Source of the DNA: Chloroflexota bacterium
GTDB lineage: Bacteria; Chloroflexota; Anaerolineae; UBA4142; SHND01
Direction: 5' to 3'
Length of the DNA stretch: 49,621 nt
Assembly (NCBI GenBank): GCA_029778615.1
Contig: JAKOPZ010000161.1
Coordinates: forward strand, 1-49,621
How positions within the stretch are numbered: position 1 is the stretch's first letter; every line of letters starts with the position of its first letter. The notes beneath the pieces are model-generated. The model saw only the letters and a program-made list of their open reading frames with translations. It was not told the origin of the DNA and ran no database searches. Made by a program: the position numbers and the translations under genes. Shown here in pieces: positions 37,396 through 45,624 of this stretch.

Positions 37396-37991
37396 TACGG
37401 TGTCGGCGTCGCTTGCGGCGTGGCGGTCGCTTCAGGCGTCGGGCTCGGCGTGGGCGTGTACGGCGGTTCGTTTACAAATTTTGTGATGGTGTCGCCGATG
37501 GATGAATCAATCAGATACAGCGCGCTGTCGCCATTTTTCAATGCATAGTACGCATTGCCTTCAGGATTTTCACTGCCGAGCAAAAGATTGATTGTGCTTG
37601 CATCATTCAACGAAATTTCCACCGCGTACTGCGGCGGGTTCAAGCCAAACGGCGTGAGGTCACTTTGCGGCGCCAGTTTGCGTTCGGCGGAAATGCGCGT
37701 CAAAGCAAAAACCAAATCCTGCACGCGCACAAGGTACGCGTCGCCCTGCGCGGGCTGTTCCATTTTCCAATTTTCGCCATCGCGAACGACGCGCGTGATT
37801 TTGGAATTCTTGACGTCAGTTACCTGGACGGCTTGTACCTTGTCCTGAGGAACGGTGAGAAACAAAATTTCTGTAGGTTCCGGTGTTGTGGGCGCGACCG
37901 GCGGCGCGCCTTCGCGCAAAAACGTGTACCAAATATAGCCGCCGAGCAGCGCCAACACGACAACAACAGCAATGGTAATACGACGGTCCAT
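37395..37991 (-). CDS. DUF4340-domain membrane-anchored protein
   Basis: A 198-residue protein with an N-terminal helix (about 6-25) and an exported domain resembling DUF4340. VPQDKVQAVQVTDVKNSKITRVVRDGENWKM is the repeated beta module of the family. The C terminus is a Thr/Pro-rich tail. DUF4340 proteins commonly travel with GldA/F/G-type ABC systems, and that is the case here (GldG-like gene upstream, rsmG downstream). The tail could span the wall or be glycosylated. The start is the ATG at 37991, which touches the inverted repeat at 38001-38062 in its leader. Confidence 0.82.
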   Translation of the reverse strand: MDRRITIAVVVVLALLGGYIWYTFLREGAPPVAPTTPEPTEILFLTVPQDKVQAVQVTDVKNSKITRVVRDGENWKMEQPAQGDAYLVRVQDLVFALTRISAERKLAPQSDLTPFGLNPPQYAVEISLNDASTINLLLGSENPEGNAYYALKNGDSALYLIDSSIGDTITKFVNEPPYTPTPSPTPEATATPQATPTP

Positions 37992-38000
37992 GTCAGTCAG

Positions 38001-38062
38001 TTGGACGGTCGGATGGTCGGATATTACATGTGCTTGACGACCCGACTATCCGACCATCCGAC
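38001..38062. repeat. Inverted 8-bp tandem repeat pair (GTCGGATG units)
   Basis: GTCGGATGGTCGGATA (38008-38023) and TATCCGACCATCCGAC (38047-38062) are exact inverted repeats, each made of two 8-bp units, around a 23-base loop. It lies between the GldG-like stop and the DUF4340 start. Confidence 0.9.
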
Positions 38063-38069
38063 AATTAGA

Positions 38070-39650
38070 CTATCTCCTGCGCCACCACAACAACCCGCCG
38101 ATGACGAGCGCGGCGAGCGGAACGAGTCCGACGCTGGTGATGAAAATTAAATTGATTTCGCTTTCGGTGAGAACGCCCAGCCGCCGCACGCTGGTATCGC
38201 GCGGCGGAATCGCAATGAGCTGTTCTTGCCCCGCCAACCAGTTAATCATATTGCGAATGATTTGTTGATTGCCTGCGGCGTCGGGATTGTTCAACCATTG
38301 ATTCGTCGAAAACGTCGCGTTGCCCAAAACAATCAACCGCGCGCGCGCGTCGGGATGTGCGCCGCCGCTCCCCGCGCCCTCAATCGCATAACCAACATCA
38401 AAAGGTCCTTGCGCGTCGCCGTCCGCACATTGCAGCTGCGTTTGGTCCGTCAATTTTGCAAAGTCCGTTTTCGCGCACGCTTGCGCGGTGGTGGTAAAGA
38501 GCGCGGTGAGGTCTTTGTCGGTGCCCTCTACTTTTTTCATGGAACGCGCGCCGGGGAAAAAGACCGCCAGTCCCTGCATGTCTTTGGTCACGGGCGAATC
38601 GGGAAATTTTCCGAATACGGGAATGGGCGCGTTGCCGTAATAATTTGCTTTGGGTTCCAGCACCAAATCGTTTTCGAGTTGAACGCCCCACGCTTTGAGC
38701 GTTTCGTCAAGCCCGAGGTCGGTGTTTGGATTCATCATCAACAACACGCGTCCGCCGCCGTTCAAATAAGCATTGAGAAGTTTGTCATTCTCGGGTGAAA
38801 ACTTTTTGGTTGGTCCCGCAATGATGACCGCGCTGGTGTCCGCCGGCAGAGTGTCGCTGATGGTGGCGAGATTGAGCACATCCACTTTGTAGTTGATTTG
38901 CTTGAGATAATCTTCCACCGCGCTCAAACCGCCGTTCTGAAAATCTTGCGGATTCAATTCGCCGTGTCCCGTCGTGAAATAAATCGCGGGCTGCGTCGTC
39001 TGCGTCACTTTTAAAATCGCGTTGGTGAATCCGTTTTCGTCGAACGGTTGGTACACTTTTTCCGTGCGCGGACTGCCGCCCGTGTTCGATTCAAAGACCA
39101 ACGTGCCGGGCAGCGCGTTGTCGTATTTTTGCGCGAGCGCGGGATTTTCGTCGGGGTCAACGTACTGTACGTTGAGATTGCTCGTTTTGAGCTGATACTC
39201 TTTGAGCAAGTCCTCCGCTTGCTGGCGTTCGCTCAAGGTTTGCGGCGTAAAAAAGCCCGTCACGAGTACGGGTTGCTTGAGACCTTGCAAAACTTGAACC
39301 GTCTGCTGTGAAAGCGTATGCGCGCGGTTCGCGGTCAAATCCAGGCGCTGGGGAAATTGTTTGACGGCGATATAGTTGATGGCAATGATGATGCCGATAA
39401 ACGCGAGCGCGAACAACACGACATTAAAGCCCTGCGAAGCGACGCGAAAATTCGCCGTCTGCCGCGACGCGTCACGCGGGCGCGTAACCACATAAAAGCC
39501 AACCAACACAATGCCGATGCCGCCGAGCAGCAACAAAATATCGGTGCGAATGTCAATCACCACGCGCAAGAGCAGCGCGACGACAATGAGCCCGATGCCG
39601 AGCGCGCCGATGGGCGTCGCCCATTTTTCAAAACGTTGCATCAGCGCCAC
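38070..39650 (-). CDS. GldG-like ABC-system auxiliary protein
   Basis: A 526-residue protein: helices near 15-55 and 77-98, a large exported middle region (about 105-485) and a C-terminal helix (about 500-522) with an Arg tail. The exported part resembles the ABC-transporter auxiliary (DUF7088 / GldG) domain: LDLTANRAHTLSQQTVQVLQGL, VTGFFTP, YTTGHGELNPQDFQNG and LLMMNPNTDLGLDETLKAWG. In Bacteroidetes GldG joins GldF and GldA in gliding; elsewhere the set is of unknown function, probably moving a surface or envelope compound. It overlaps the permease gene by 10 bases, so it is tightly coupled to it. Confidence 0.87.
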   Translation of the reverse strand: MALMQRFEKWATPIGALGIGLIVVALLLRVVIDIRTDILLLLGGIGIVLVGFYVVTRPRDASRQTANFRVASQGFNVVLFALAFIGIIIAINYIAVKQFPQRLDLTANRAHTLSQQTVQVLQGLKQPVLVTGFFTPQTLSERQQAEDLLKEYQLKTSNLNVQYVDPDENPALAQKYDNALPGTLVFESNTGGSPRTEKVYQPFDENGFTNAILKVTQTTQPAIYFTTGHGELNPQDFQNGGLSAVEDYLKQINYKVDVLNLATISDTLPADTSAVIIAGPTKKFSPENDKLLNAYLNGGGRVLLMMNPNTDLGLDETLKAWGVQLENDLVLEPKANYYGNAPIPVFGKFPDSPVTKDMQGLAVFFPGARSMKKVEGTDKDLTALFTTTAQACAKTDFAKLTDQTQLQCADGDAQGPFDVGYAIEGAGSGGAHPDARARLIVLGNATFSTNQWLNNPDAAGNQQIIRNMINWLAGQEQLIAIPPRDTSVRRLGVLTESEINLIFITSVGLVPLAALVIGGLLWWRRR

Positions 39651-40357
39651 CTCCGACTGCTGACGACCAATGTCGTCACGACAATAGAAATGAGCGCGAG
39701 CGAAACAAAGTACAGCAAATTCTGTGAATCGAGCACGCCGCTAAAGAAATCTTGAAACCGCGTGGGCAGTGTCACCTGCCGCAGAAAATCCGCGATGACA
39801 TTCGATTGCCCCATCGCGTTCGCGGGCGCATCCGCCACCCACAAGAACAACAGAATAATCATGCCAATCATGTACGCGACGAATTGGTTTTGGGTGAGTG
39901 CAGAGGAAAACATCCCCACACCGACGAACGCCGCCCCCAAAAGCAAGGTGCCCAAATAGCTGGAACTGATAACGCCCAAATCGGGTTCGCCATAACGCTG
40001 CAAAATCAAAACTTGCCAGAGCGTGGGCACGAGCAGAATGGCAAAGCCAATCCACGCGGCAAGAAATTTCCCCAGCACAATTTGCCAATCGCGCGCGGGC
40101 GCGGTGAGCAAGAGTTCCATCGTGCCGAGTTTGTACTCTTCCGAGAAAAGCCGCATCGTGAGCGCGGGCGTCAGAATCAACGCGAGCACCGCAATCCAAC
40201 TAAACATCGGCGACAAGTCCGCCACGCGCGACGCGACCAAAATTTGCACAAAGATAAAGCCCGTGAAAAACGCAAAGAGCGCAATGATAATCCACGCGAG
40301 CGGTGAAACAATATACGCGCGCAGTTCGCGCCCCGCAATCGTCAACACATTATTCAT
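39641..40357 (-). CDS. ABC transporter permease, GldF-like (ABC-2 type)
   Basis: A 238-residue membrane protein with six helices. The N terminus AGRELRAYIVSPLAWIIIALFAFFTGF and FSEEYKLGTMELLLTAPARDWQIVLGKFLAAW are classic for ABC-2 / GldF permeases: the second segment is the cytoplasmic coupling helix, and the conserved E and P positions are visible. It should form the channel with the ATPase gene just upstream, with which it overlaps by eight bases, and the GldG-like protein downstream. Transport direction is probably export; the substrate is unknown. Confidence 0.9.
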   Translation of the reverse strand: MNNVLTIAGRELRAYIVSPLAWIIIALFAFFTGFIFVQILVASRVADLSPMFSWIAVLALILTPALTMRLFSEEYKLGTMELLLTAPARDWQIVLGKFLAAWIGFAILLVPTLWQVLILQRYGEPDLGVISSSYLGTLLLGAAFVGVGMFSSALTQNQFVAYMIGMIILLFLWVADAPANAMGQSNVIADFLRQVTLPTRFQDFFSGVLDSQNLLYFVSLALISIVVTTLVVSSRRWR

Positions 40358-41342
40358 CGTTCGTTTCCTCTGATGGAGCGGTTATGTATTCGGTCTCTTC
40401 TTCGGAAGTGGTCAATTGCAAAAAGACTTGTTCCAGTGACATACGCACCGGACGCAGTTCGAGCACGCCCCAGCCGCGCTGCACTGCCATTGCCGCAATG
40501 TCGGCGCGCCGGTCGTGATTGACGGTGGTCTCGATTTCAAATTGCCCGTCGTCTTGAATTTTGCGGACCGCCAAAACGCCTTGAATTTTTTCCAGTTCGG
40601 CGGGAATTTCATCCGCCACCTGCGCGACTTGGAGATGAATATGTTCGCTCTGCGACATGCCCGCGCCGAGACGCTGCGGCGTATCTTCGGCAACAATCTG
40701 CCCCTCGCGGATAATCAAGACGCGCGTGCACGTCTGCGACACTTCGGGGAGAATATGCGTCGAAAGAATAATCGTGTGTTCTTTGCCGAGCGCGCGAATC
40801 AAATCGCGCACTTCAATAATTTGACGCGGGTCGAGTCCAATCGTGGGCTCATCCAAAATCAACACATCGGGTTCGTGCGCGATGGCTTGTGCGATGCCGA
40901 CGCGCTGGCGATACCCTTTGGACAATTTGTTGATGGTGCTGTCTGCGCGGTCGGTGATGTTCACCAACTCCATCGCGCGTTCCACCGCCGCGTCCACATT
41001 TTTCACATGATGCAGTCGCGCCACAAACGCCAAATAGTCCGCAACCGTCATGTCGAGATACAACGGCACATTTTCGGGCAGATAGCCAATATGCGCGCGC
41101 ACGTCGAGCGAATTTTTGGATACGTCGTACCCCGCCACCCGCGCGCTGCCGGATGAAGGCGGCATGTAACCCGTAAGAATCCGCATCGTCGTCGTTTTGC
41201 CCGCGCCGTTCGGTCCCAAAAAACCAAGAATTTCACCGCGCTTGACAGTGAAATTCAAATTTCGTAGCGCTTGGCGCTCGCCATAGAACTTGTTGAGGTT
41301 TTTTACCTCAATCGCATATTCGCCGTTCGATGAATCATTCAT
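40350..41342 (-). CDS. ABC transporter ATP-binding protein, GldA-like
   Basis: A 330-residue ATPase. The Walker A GPNGAGKTT (about 41-49), Q-loop region GYLPENVPLY, signature LSKGYRQRVGIAQA, Walker B VLILDEPTIGLDP and switch His in LSTHILPEV are all present. The C-terminal extension (about 225-330, with QLGAGMSQ-like and RRADIAAMAVQRGWGVLELRPVRMSLEQVFLQLT segments) is usual in exporters of the GldA / NosF type. The start at 41342 has GGAGCAG upstream; the open frame is longer by 14 residues without support. It heads a minus-strand operon of ATPase, permease, GldG-like, DUF4340 and rsmG. Confidence 0.93.
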   Translation of the reverse strand: MNDSSNGEYAIEVKNLNKFYGERQALRNLNFTVKRGEILGFLGPNGAGKTTTMRILTGYMPPSSGSARVAGYDVSKNSLDVRAHIGYLPENVPLYLDMTVADYLAFVARLHHVKNVDAAVERAMELVNITDRADSTINKLSKGYRQRVGIAQAIAHEPDVLILDEPTIGLDPRQIIEVRDLIRALGKEHTIILSTHILPEVSQTCTRVLIIREGQIVAEDTPQRLGAGMSQSEHIHLQVAQVADEIPAELEKIQGVLAVRKIQDDGQFEIETTVNHDRRADIAAMAVQRGWGVLELRPVRMSLEQVFLQLTTSEEETEYITAPSEETNDE

Positions 41343-41506
41343 AGTCTGCTCCAGCAATCCAAATCGAATATAGAGGATACGCACCGCAGATTAACTCGCC
41401 CTGAAAAGCGTATTAAAACGCGGCGCGGCGTCCCGCCTCGCAAAGACAGACTGTATAACCGAGTTTGCCGCAATGCAAATTGTCGCCTTGTGCTAGAATA
41501 AAAGAC

Positions 41507-42016
41507 ATGCCATTCAATTTTTGCCCGCGCTGCGGCGGCGAACTCGTTCTCCGCGAAAAAGATGACGGGCGCTTGCGTCCCGTCTGTGCGCGCTGCGGCT
41601 ATACGCTGTATGCGAATCCCGCGCTCGCCGTCGGCGTAATTGTGACCGACGAACAAAATCGCGTTTGTTTGATTGAACGCGGCGAAGAACCGCGCAAAGG
41701 ATTTTGGGGCTTGCCCGCCGGATTCATGGAAGGCGACGAATCGGCGGAAGAGGGCGCGGTGCGCGAATGTTTGGAAGAGACAGGGTTAGAGGTCGCGCTG
41801 GATGGGCTGCACGCAGTGTACTCGTACCAACACGCGACGCGCAATACTTCGGGCTTGCTCATTTTGTATCGTGCCCATATCATCGGTGGCGAACCGCGTG
41901 CGGGAACCGACACAACGGACGTAAAATTTTTCGCGGCAGATGAAATTGATGTCGGGTTGCTCGCGTTTCACACGCACCGCGAAGCATTGGAAAAATGGCG
42001 CGCGGAATTCGCGTAG
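41507..42016 (+). CDS. Nudix hydrolase with N-terminal zinc ribbon
   Basis: A 169-residue pyrophosphohydrolase. A zinc ribbon is formed by Cys6, Cys9, Cys27 and Cys30 (FCPRCGG and VCARCGYTLYANP), as in NudC-like and related Nudix proteins. The Nudix box GFMEGDESAEEGAVRECLEETGL (about 69-92) has the metal-binding Glu set. It probably cleaves a nucleoside diphosphate derivative; the short size and missing NudC C-terminal SQPWPFPxS motif make an NADH pyrophosphatase less likely. TAGAAT at 41494-41499 is seven bases before the ATG, with no ribosome site, so it may be leaderless. A perfect hairpin at its 3' end (42015-42037) separates it from the GS-like gene. Confidence 0.88.
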   Translation: MPFNFCPRCGGELVLREKDDGRLRPVCARCGYTLYANPALAVGVIVTDEQNRVCLIERGEEPRKGFWGLPAGFMEGDESAEEGAVRECLEETGLEVALDGLHAVYSYQHATRNTSGLLILYRAHIIGGEPRAGTDTTDVKFFAADEIDVGLLAFHTHREALEKWRAEFA

Positions 42017-42037
42017 GGCAAATTTGCAATTTGCCCT
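42015..42037. repeat. Perfect 10-bp hairpin (AGGGCAAATT-TGC-AATTTGCCCT)
   Basis: This hairpin lies between the Nudix and glutamine-synthetase-like genes; no T-run follows. It may be a short palindromic repeat or a processing site. Confidence 0.75.
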
Positions 42038-42057
42038 CATCTCGGAGAGTAACCACC

Positions 42058-43425
42058 ATGCCAAAACCTTCAACCAACAAAAACATTTTGAAACAAACAA
42101 GCGACCTTCAACTCGTGCGTTTTTTGTATTGCGATTTGGGCGGCATCATTCGCGGCAAAGCCACACACGTGGACCATCTCGCGTCGCGCATGGAGAGCGG
42201 CATCGGTTTGGTCAAAGGAATGATTTCGATGACCTCGCTCGATTTTCTCGCGCCCGGCGCATCGTTCGGTCCTGTCGGCGAAGTGCGTTTGATTCCCGAT
42301 GCCAGTACGTTCGCGCGTTTGCCGTACGCGCCGCGCAGCGCGCAAATGATGTGCGATATGTTGGAATTGAACGGCGACGCGTGGGCGCTCGACCCGCGTT
42401 CGTTCCTCAAACGCATGACCGCGCGCGCGGCAGAACATGGCATGTACATTGACGCCGCGTTTGAAAATGAATTTTATCTGTTACGCAAAACCGATACGGG
42501 CATGTCGCGCGGCGTTGAACCGCTTGACAATAGTTTGTGCTTTAGCGGAATCGGCATGGATTCGGCGGAACGCGTGATGCAAGACATTATCGCCGCGCTC
42601 ACCGCGCAAAATCTCGTCGTCGAACAATACATGCCCGAACTCGGACCGGGGCAACAAGAACTCTCAATCCGTCACGCGGACGCACTGCGCGCGGCGGACA
42701 ATCAAATCACGTATCGCCAAACCATTCGCGCCGTCGCCGCGCAGCATGACCTTATCGCGTCGTTCGCGCCCAAACCTTTCGCCGACCAGGCAGGCAACGG
42801 CGCGCACATTCATTGGAGCGCGTGGAACAAGAATCACACCAAAAATCTTTTCGCGGACGCGCGCGATGCGAACGGCTTGAGCAAACTCGCATATCATTTT
42901 ATCGGCGGCGTGTTGAAACATCTGCCCGCGCTCCTCGCCATCACAACGCCCACGACAAATTCCTTTCGCCGATTGCAGCCGCACTTTTGGAGTTCCGCGT
43001 ACACCGCGTGGGGTTTGGAAAATCGTGAAGCCGCCGTGCGCGTGCCGACGCGCTATTGGGGACACGAAATCGAATCCACCAATTTGGAATTGAAAGCCAG
43101 CGACCCGAGCAACAATCCGTATCTCGCACTCGGCGCGCTGCTCGCCGCCGGTTTAGACGGTGTGGAAAATTCGCTTGCGCCCGGCGATGCAGTGGAAATT
43201 GACCCCGGCAACTGGAGCGACGACGAACGCGCGGCACGCCACATTCAACGCTACCCCACCACCTTGTCCGCCGCACTCGACGCGTTGGAACAGGACGACG
43301 CTTTACGTGAGGCGCTCGGCGCGCCGCTCGCCCAAGAATATCTCGTCGTGAAACGCGCCGAAGCCGAACACTTTGAAGGCAAAGGGGACGGGTACGAGCT
43401 GACGCAATATCGGTTCAAGTTCTAG
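42058..43425 (+). CDS. Glutamine synthetase-like ligase
   Basis: A 455-residue enzyme of the glutamine synthetase superfamily. The beta-Grasp N terminus (RFLYCDLGGIIRGKA) and catalytic blocks are present: FENEFYLL (metal Glu), EQYMPELGPGQQELSI (metal Glu), AGNGAHIHWSAW (ammonia/His loop), SFRRLQPHFW (Arg site) and GLENREAAVRVPT (ATP and metal). Typical GlnA hallmarks at the adenylylation Tyr are not seen. It is immediately followed by an amidohydrolase gene; a fusion of the same two parts is known as FluG (fungal) and NodGS (plant). The pair might make or split a gamma-glutamyl amine. GGAGAG before the ATG sets the start at 42058. The gene ends at heptad repeats. Confidence 0.9.
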   Translation: MPKPSTNKNILKQTSDLQLVRFLYCDLGGIIRGKATHVDHLASRMESGIGLVKGMISMTSLDFLAPGASFGPVGEVRLIPDASTFARLPYAPRSAQMMCDMLELNGDAWALDPRSFLKRMTARAAEHGMYIDAAFENEFYLLRKTDTGMSRGVEPLDNSLCFSGIGMDSAERVMQDIIAALTAQNLVVEQYMPELGPGQQELSIRHADALRAADNQITYRQTIRAVAAQHDLIASFAPKPFADQAGNGAHIHWSAWNKNHTKNLFADARDANGLSKLAYHFIGGVLKHLPALLAITTPTTNSFRRLQPHFWSSAYTAWGLENREAAVRVPTRYWGHEIESTNLELKASDPSNNPYLALGALLAAGLDGVENSLAPGDAVEIDPGNWSDDERAARHIQRYPTTLSAALDALEQDDALREALGAPLAQEYLVVKRAEAEHFEGKGDGYELTQYRFKF

Positions 43426-43451
43426 AGATTGGAGATTAGAGACTGGAGATT
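43423..43451 (+). repeat. 7-bp tandem repeat array (TAGAGAT/TGGAGAT units)
   Basis: Four 7-mers TAGAGAT TGGAGAT TAGAGAC TGGAGAT begin with the stop codon of the GS-like gene and fill the spacer before the amidohydrolase ATG at 43455. Confidence 0.83.
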
Positions 43452-43454
43452 GCA

Positions 43455-44588
43455 ATGTCCCTCGAGCTCTCGTCCATCCCCCTCATTGACAATCACTGTC
43501 ATTCGCTTTTGCGAAATCAACCGCAGAGCGTTTTGGAATGGCGCGCGTGTTTTACGGAATCGTATTTTGCGGAAATTGCGCGCGAGCATGTGCCGCATAC
43601 GATTTTTTATCAATGGGCATTACGCGAGCTCGGCGCGTTGTATGAATGTGAGGCAGACGAAAACGCGATTTTGGAAAAATGCAACGCGCTCGATTTGAAA
43701 ACCCGCGCGCAAAACATCAACAGCGCGGCGAATATCGAAGCGTGGCTGGTAGATTACGGCTATTCGACCACACACACCTTCGCGCATGAGGAATTGCAAA
43801 ACATCGCGGGCGTGCGCGTAGAAAACATCTTGCGGCTCGAACCGTTCATCGAACACTTGATTCTCGAATCTGCGACATTCCCAATTTTGTATGACGCGTT
43901 CGTAAATGAATTGCAAAATCTGCGCGCGCAAAAGTATGTGGCACTGAAATCCATTCTCGCGTATCGCGTGGGATTGAATTTGAGCGACGCCACCCGGGAC
44001 GACGCGCGCGACGCGTTCCCCGCGTTAAAAGAACGCGCGATGCGCGAGGGAAAATTGCGCGTCGCTTCCAAACCACTGCTCGATTATTTGATTCCGCGCG
44101 CCGTCGAAATCGCCGCGCAGCAAGAATTTCCGATTCAATTTCACACCGGTTTCGGCGACCCCGACCAAGATTTGTTGACAAGCAATCCCGCGCTCCTGCG
44201 CCCATTGTTCGCGGAAAAATATCGCGGCGCAAAAATCATTTTGCTGCACGCGGGCTATCCGTACACGCGCGAATTGAGTTATCTCGCGTCTGTTTATCCG
44301 AATGTGTACGCCGATTTTGGTCTGGCGATTCCGTTCGTCACAAGCCAAGCGCGCGAAATTCTGCGCCAATTGTTGGGACTCGCGCCCGCGTCGAAAATTC
44401 TCTACAGTTCCGACGCATTTCACATTCCCGAATTGTATTATCTCGGCGCGGTGTTGGGGCGCCGCGCGTTGGGACAAGTGCTGGAAGAATTTATTGGAGC
44501 GGATTTGATTGAGGCGAGACGCGCGGAAAAGATGGGAGAGATGATTTTGCGAGGGAACGCGCGGGATGTGTATGAATTGGATGATTGA
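43455..44588 (+). CDS. Amidohydrolase (amidohydrolase 2 / FluG N-terminal type)
   Basis: A 377-residue metal-dependent hydrolase of the TIM-barrel amidohydrolase superfamily. The first metal motif is His14-Cys-His16 (IDNHCHS). Further ligands fit IQFHTGFGDPDQ, LLHAGYPYTRE and the Asp in YSSDAFHIPE. FluG-like proteins have the same set of strands, including the alternating YLASVYPNVYADFGLAIPF line. It is next to a glutamine-synthetase-like gene, spaced only by heptad repeats, so they may form a two-enzyme route. The substrate is unknown. There is no strong ribosome site. It ends in a terminator-like hairpin at 44594-44622. Confidence 0.87.
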   Translation: MSLELSSIPLIDNHCHSLLRNQPQSVLEWRACFTESYFAEIAREHVPHTIFYQWALRELGALYECEADENAILEKCNALDLKTRAQNINSAANIEAWLVDYGYSTTHTFAHEELQNIAGVRVENILRLEPFIEHLILESATFPILYDAFVNELQNLRAQKYVALKSILAYRVGLNLSDATRDDARDAFPALKERAMREGKLRVASKPLLDYLIPRAVEIAAQQEFPIQFHTGFGDPDQDLLTSNPALLRPLFAEKYRGAKIILLHAGYPYTRELSYLASVYPNVYADFGLAIPFVTSQAREILRQLLGLAPASKILYSSDAFHIPELYYLGAVLGRRALGQVLEEFIGADLIEARRAEKMGEMILRGNARDVYELDD

Positions 44589-44593
44589 CCTAC

Positions 44594-44622
44594 GGACGAG
44601 TCGCTCTCGACTCGTCCCTTTT
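44594..44622. terminator. Terminator-like hairpin between convergent genes
   Basis: GGACGAGTCG-CTCT-CGACTCGTCC is a perfect 10-bp stem, followed by CTTTTG. It could end the amidohydrolase transcript. Confidence 0.75.
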
Positions 44623-44623
44623 G

Positions 44624-44980
44624 TTATGTCTGCATTTTCTTTTTCTTGCGCGCGCCATTCGTTCGTCCTGTCTGCCGCTTCGATTTTGGCGCGGCGCTCA
44701 ACTTTTTTGGCGTGATGCGAATTTCGACTTGTGCATCTAATGCCTCCGCGACTTTTTTGAGAAAGGTCAGATTGCGAAATCCATAGCCGCTTTCGAGCCG
44801 CGCGATGCTGGGCTGGCGTGTCCCAACCTTGCGCGCGAGTTCGGCTTGCGAAAGTTTTTTGAGGATGCGAAGACGTTTGAGTTCGTAAGCGGGTTCGGAT
44901 TCTTCCCAAGCCGCGCGAAACGCGGGGTCTTGCAACTGTTCATTCAAGTATTCCTCAAGCGTTAACAGATTTTCTCGCAT
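44624..44980 (-). CDS. HigA/XRE-type antitoxin
   Basis: A 118-residue DNA-binding protein. The helix-turn-helix (about 37-90) is LKKLSQAELARKVGTRQPSIARLESGYGFRNLTFLKKVAEALDAQ. A Lys/Arg-rich tail (KSKRQTGRTNGARKKKKMQ) could be disordered and bind nucleic acid. Located just after a HigB/RelE-like toxin gene (one base between the toxin stop and this start), it probably neutralises that toxin and represses the pair. In the usual hig order, the toxin gene precedes the antitoxin gene, as here. Confidence 0.87.
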   Translation of the reverse strand: MRENLLTLEEYLNEQLQDPAFRAAWEESEPAYELKRLRILKKLSQAELARKVGTRQPSIARLESGYGFRNLTFLKKVAEALDAQVEIRITPKKLSAAPKSKRQTGRTNGARKKKKMQT

Positions 44981-44981
44981 A

Positions 44982-45341
44982 TCACTCCTTGTTCAGAACC
45001 GCGCGCAACCGCTTGGTGGCTATCGCCAGTTCTTGCCGCGGGGTCTTGGAAGTCTTTTTGATAAAACCATGCAAGAGAATGAATTGACGCCCGCGTTGCG
45101 CGACATAAAAAATCCGCACCGCGCCATCCACCGTCTTGGTTCGCAGCTCCCATAATTTGCGGACTCCTTCGACGGGGCGCACAGTTGGAAAGCTGACCGC
45201 AATTCCAAATTCGCGCAAGAGGGTCATGTCACGGACAACGGCAGTGCGCGCGTCCTCCGACAGCGTTGCCAAAAATTCTGAAACGGGACGCCTCCCCCGC
45301 TCGTCCTCATAAAAGACAACAGACCAAGATTCTTTTTGCAT
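44982..45341 (-). CDS. HigB/RelE-type toxin (phage-derived Gp49-like)
   Basis: A 119-residue mRNA-cleaving toxin of the HigB/Gp49 family. VVFYEDERGRRPVSEFLATL opens the fold. VRPVEGVRKLWELRTKTVDGAVRIFYVAQRGRQFILLHGFIKKTSKTP is the conserved stretch, with basic residues typical of ribosome-dependent RNases. The start ATG at 45341 has a promoter (TTGACG-17-TATACT, reverse strand) directly upstream, with the -10 ten bases before it; no ribosome site. The longer open frame covers the promoter. Together with the next gene this forms a HigBA-like toxin-antitoxin module. Confidence 0.88.
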   Translation of the reverse strand: MQKESWSVVFYEDERGRRPVSEFLATLSEDARTAVVRDMTLLREFGIAVSFPTVRPVEGVRKLWELRTKTVDGAVRIFYVAQRGRQFILLHGFIKKTSKTPRQELAIATKRLRAVLNKE

Positions 45342-45351
45342 GAATGAACAT

Positions 45352-45380
45352 AGTATAACAAAATGGTTATGGAGCGTCAA
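45352..45380 (-). promoter_or_regulatory. Promoter and operator of the HigBA-like module
   Basis: On the - strand TTGACG (45380-45375) and TATACT (45357-45352) are 17 bp apart. The dyad ATAAC-AAAATG-GTTAT (45355-45370) lies in the spacer and overlaps the -10, a good site for antitoxin autorepression. Confidence 0.8.
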
Positions 45381-45549
45381 ACGCGAGTAGGGAAGATTGC
45401 CAGCGGATTGTGAAAGCGGATGAGTGGATGTGCGCACCGCTATCCGTTTATGGCGATGTATTCATCGCGGCTTTCATTATCCGATAGTAAAGAGGATGGG
45501 AATGAGTGCGAGTTAGGAAGTTGATGGGGTTGGCGGGCAAAGGCGCAAA

Positions 45550-45583
45550 ACAAAACGACGAGCTCGCGGGCTCGTCATTTTTG
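45550..45583. terminator. Bidirectional terminator
   Basis: GACGAGC-TCGCGG-GCTCGTC (45557-45576) is flanked by an A-rich side and by ATTTTTG. It could end the lipoprotein transcript on the - strand. The 100 bases between it and the HigBA promoter hold nothing I recognise. Confidence 0.75.
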
Positions 45584-45624
45584 TGTCTGCATCTTTTTCT
45601 TGGTATCCGTTTGGTATCAAGTCG

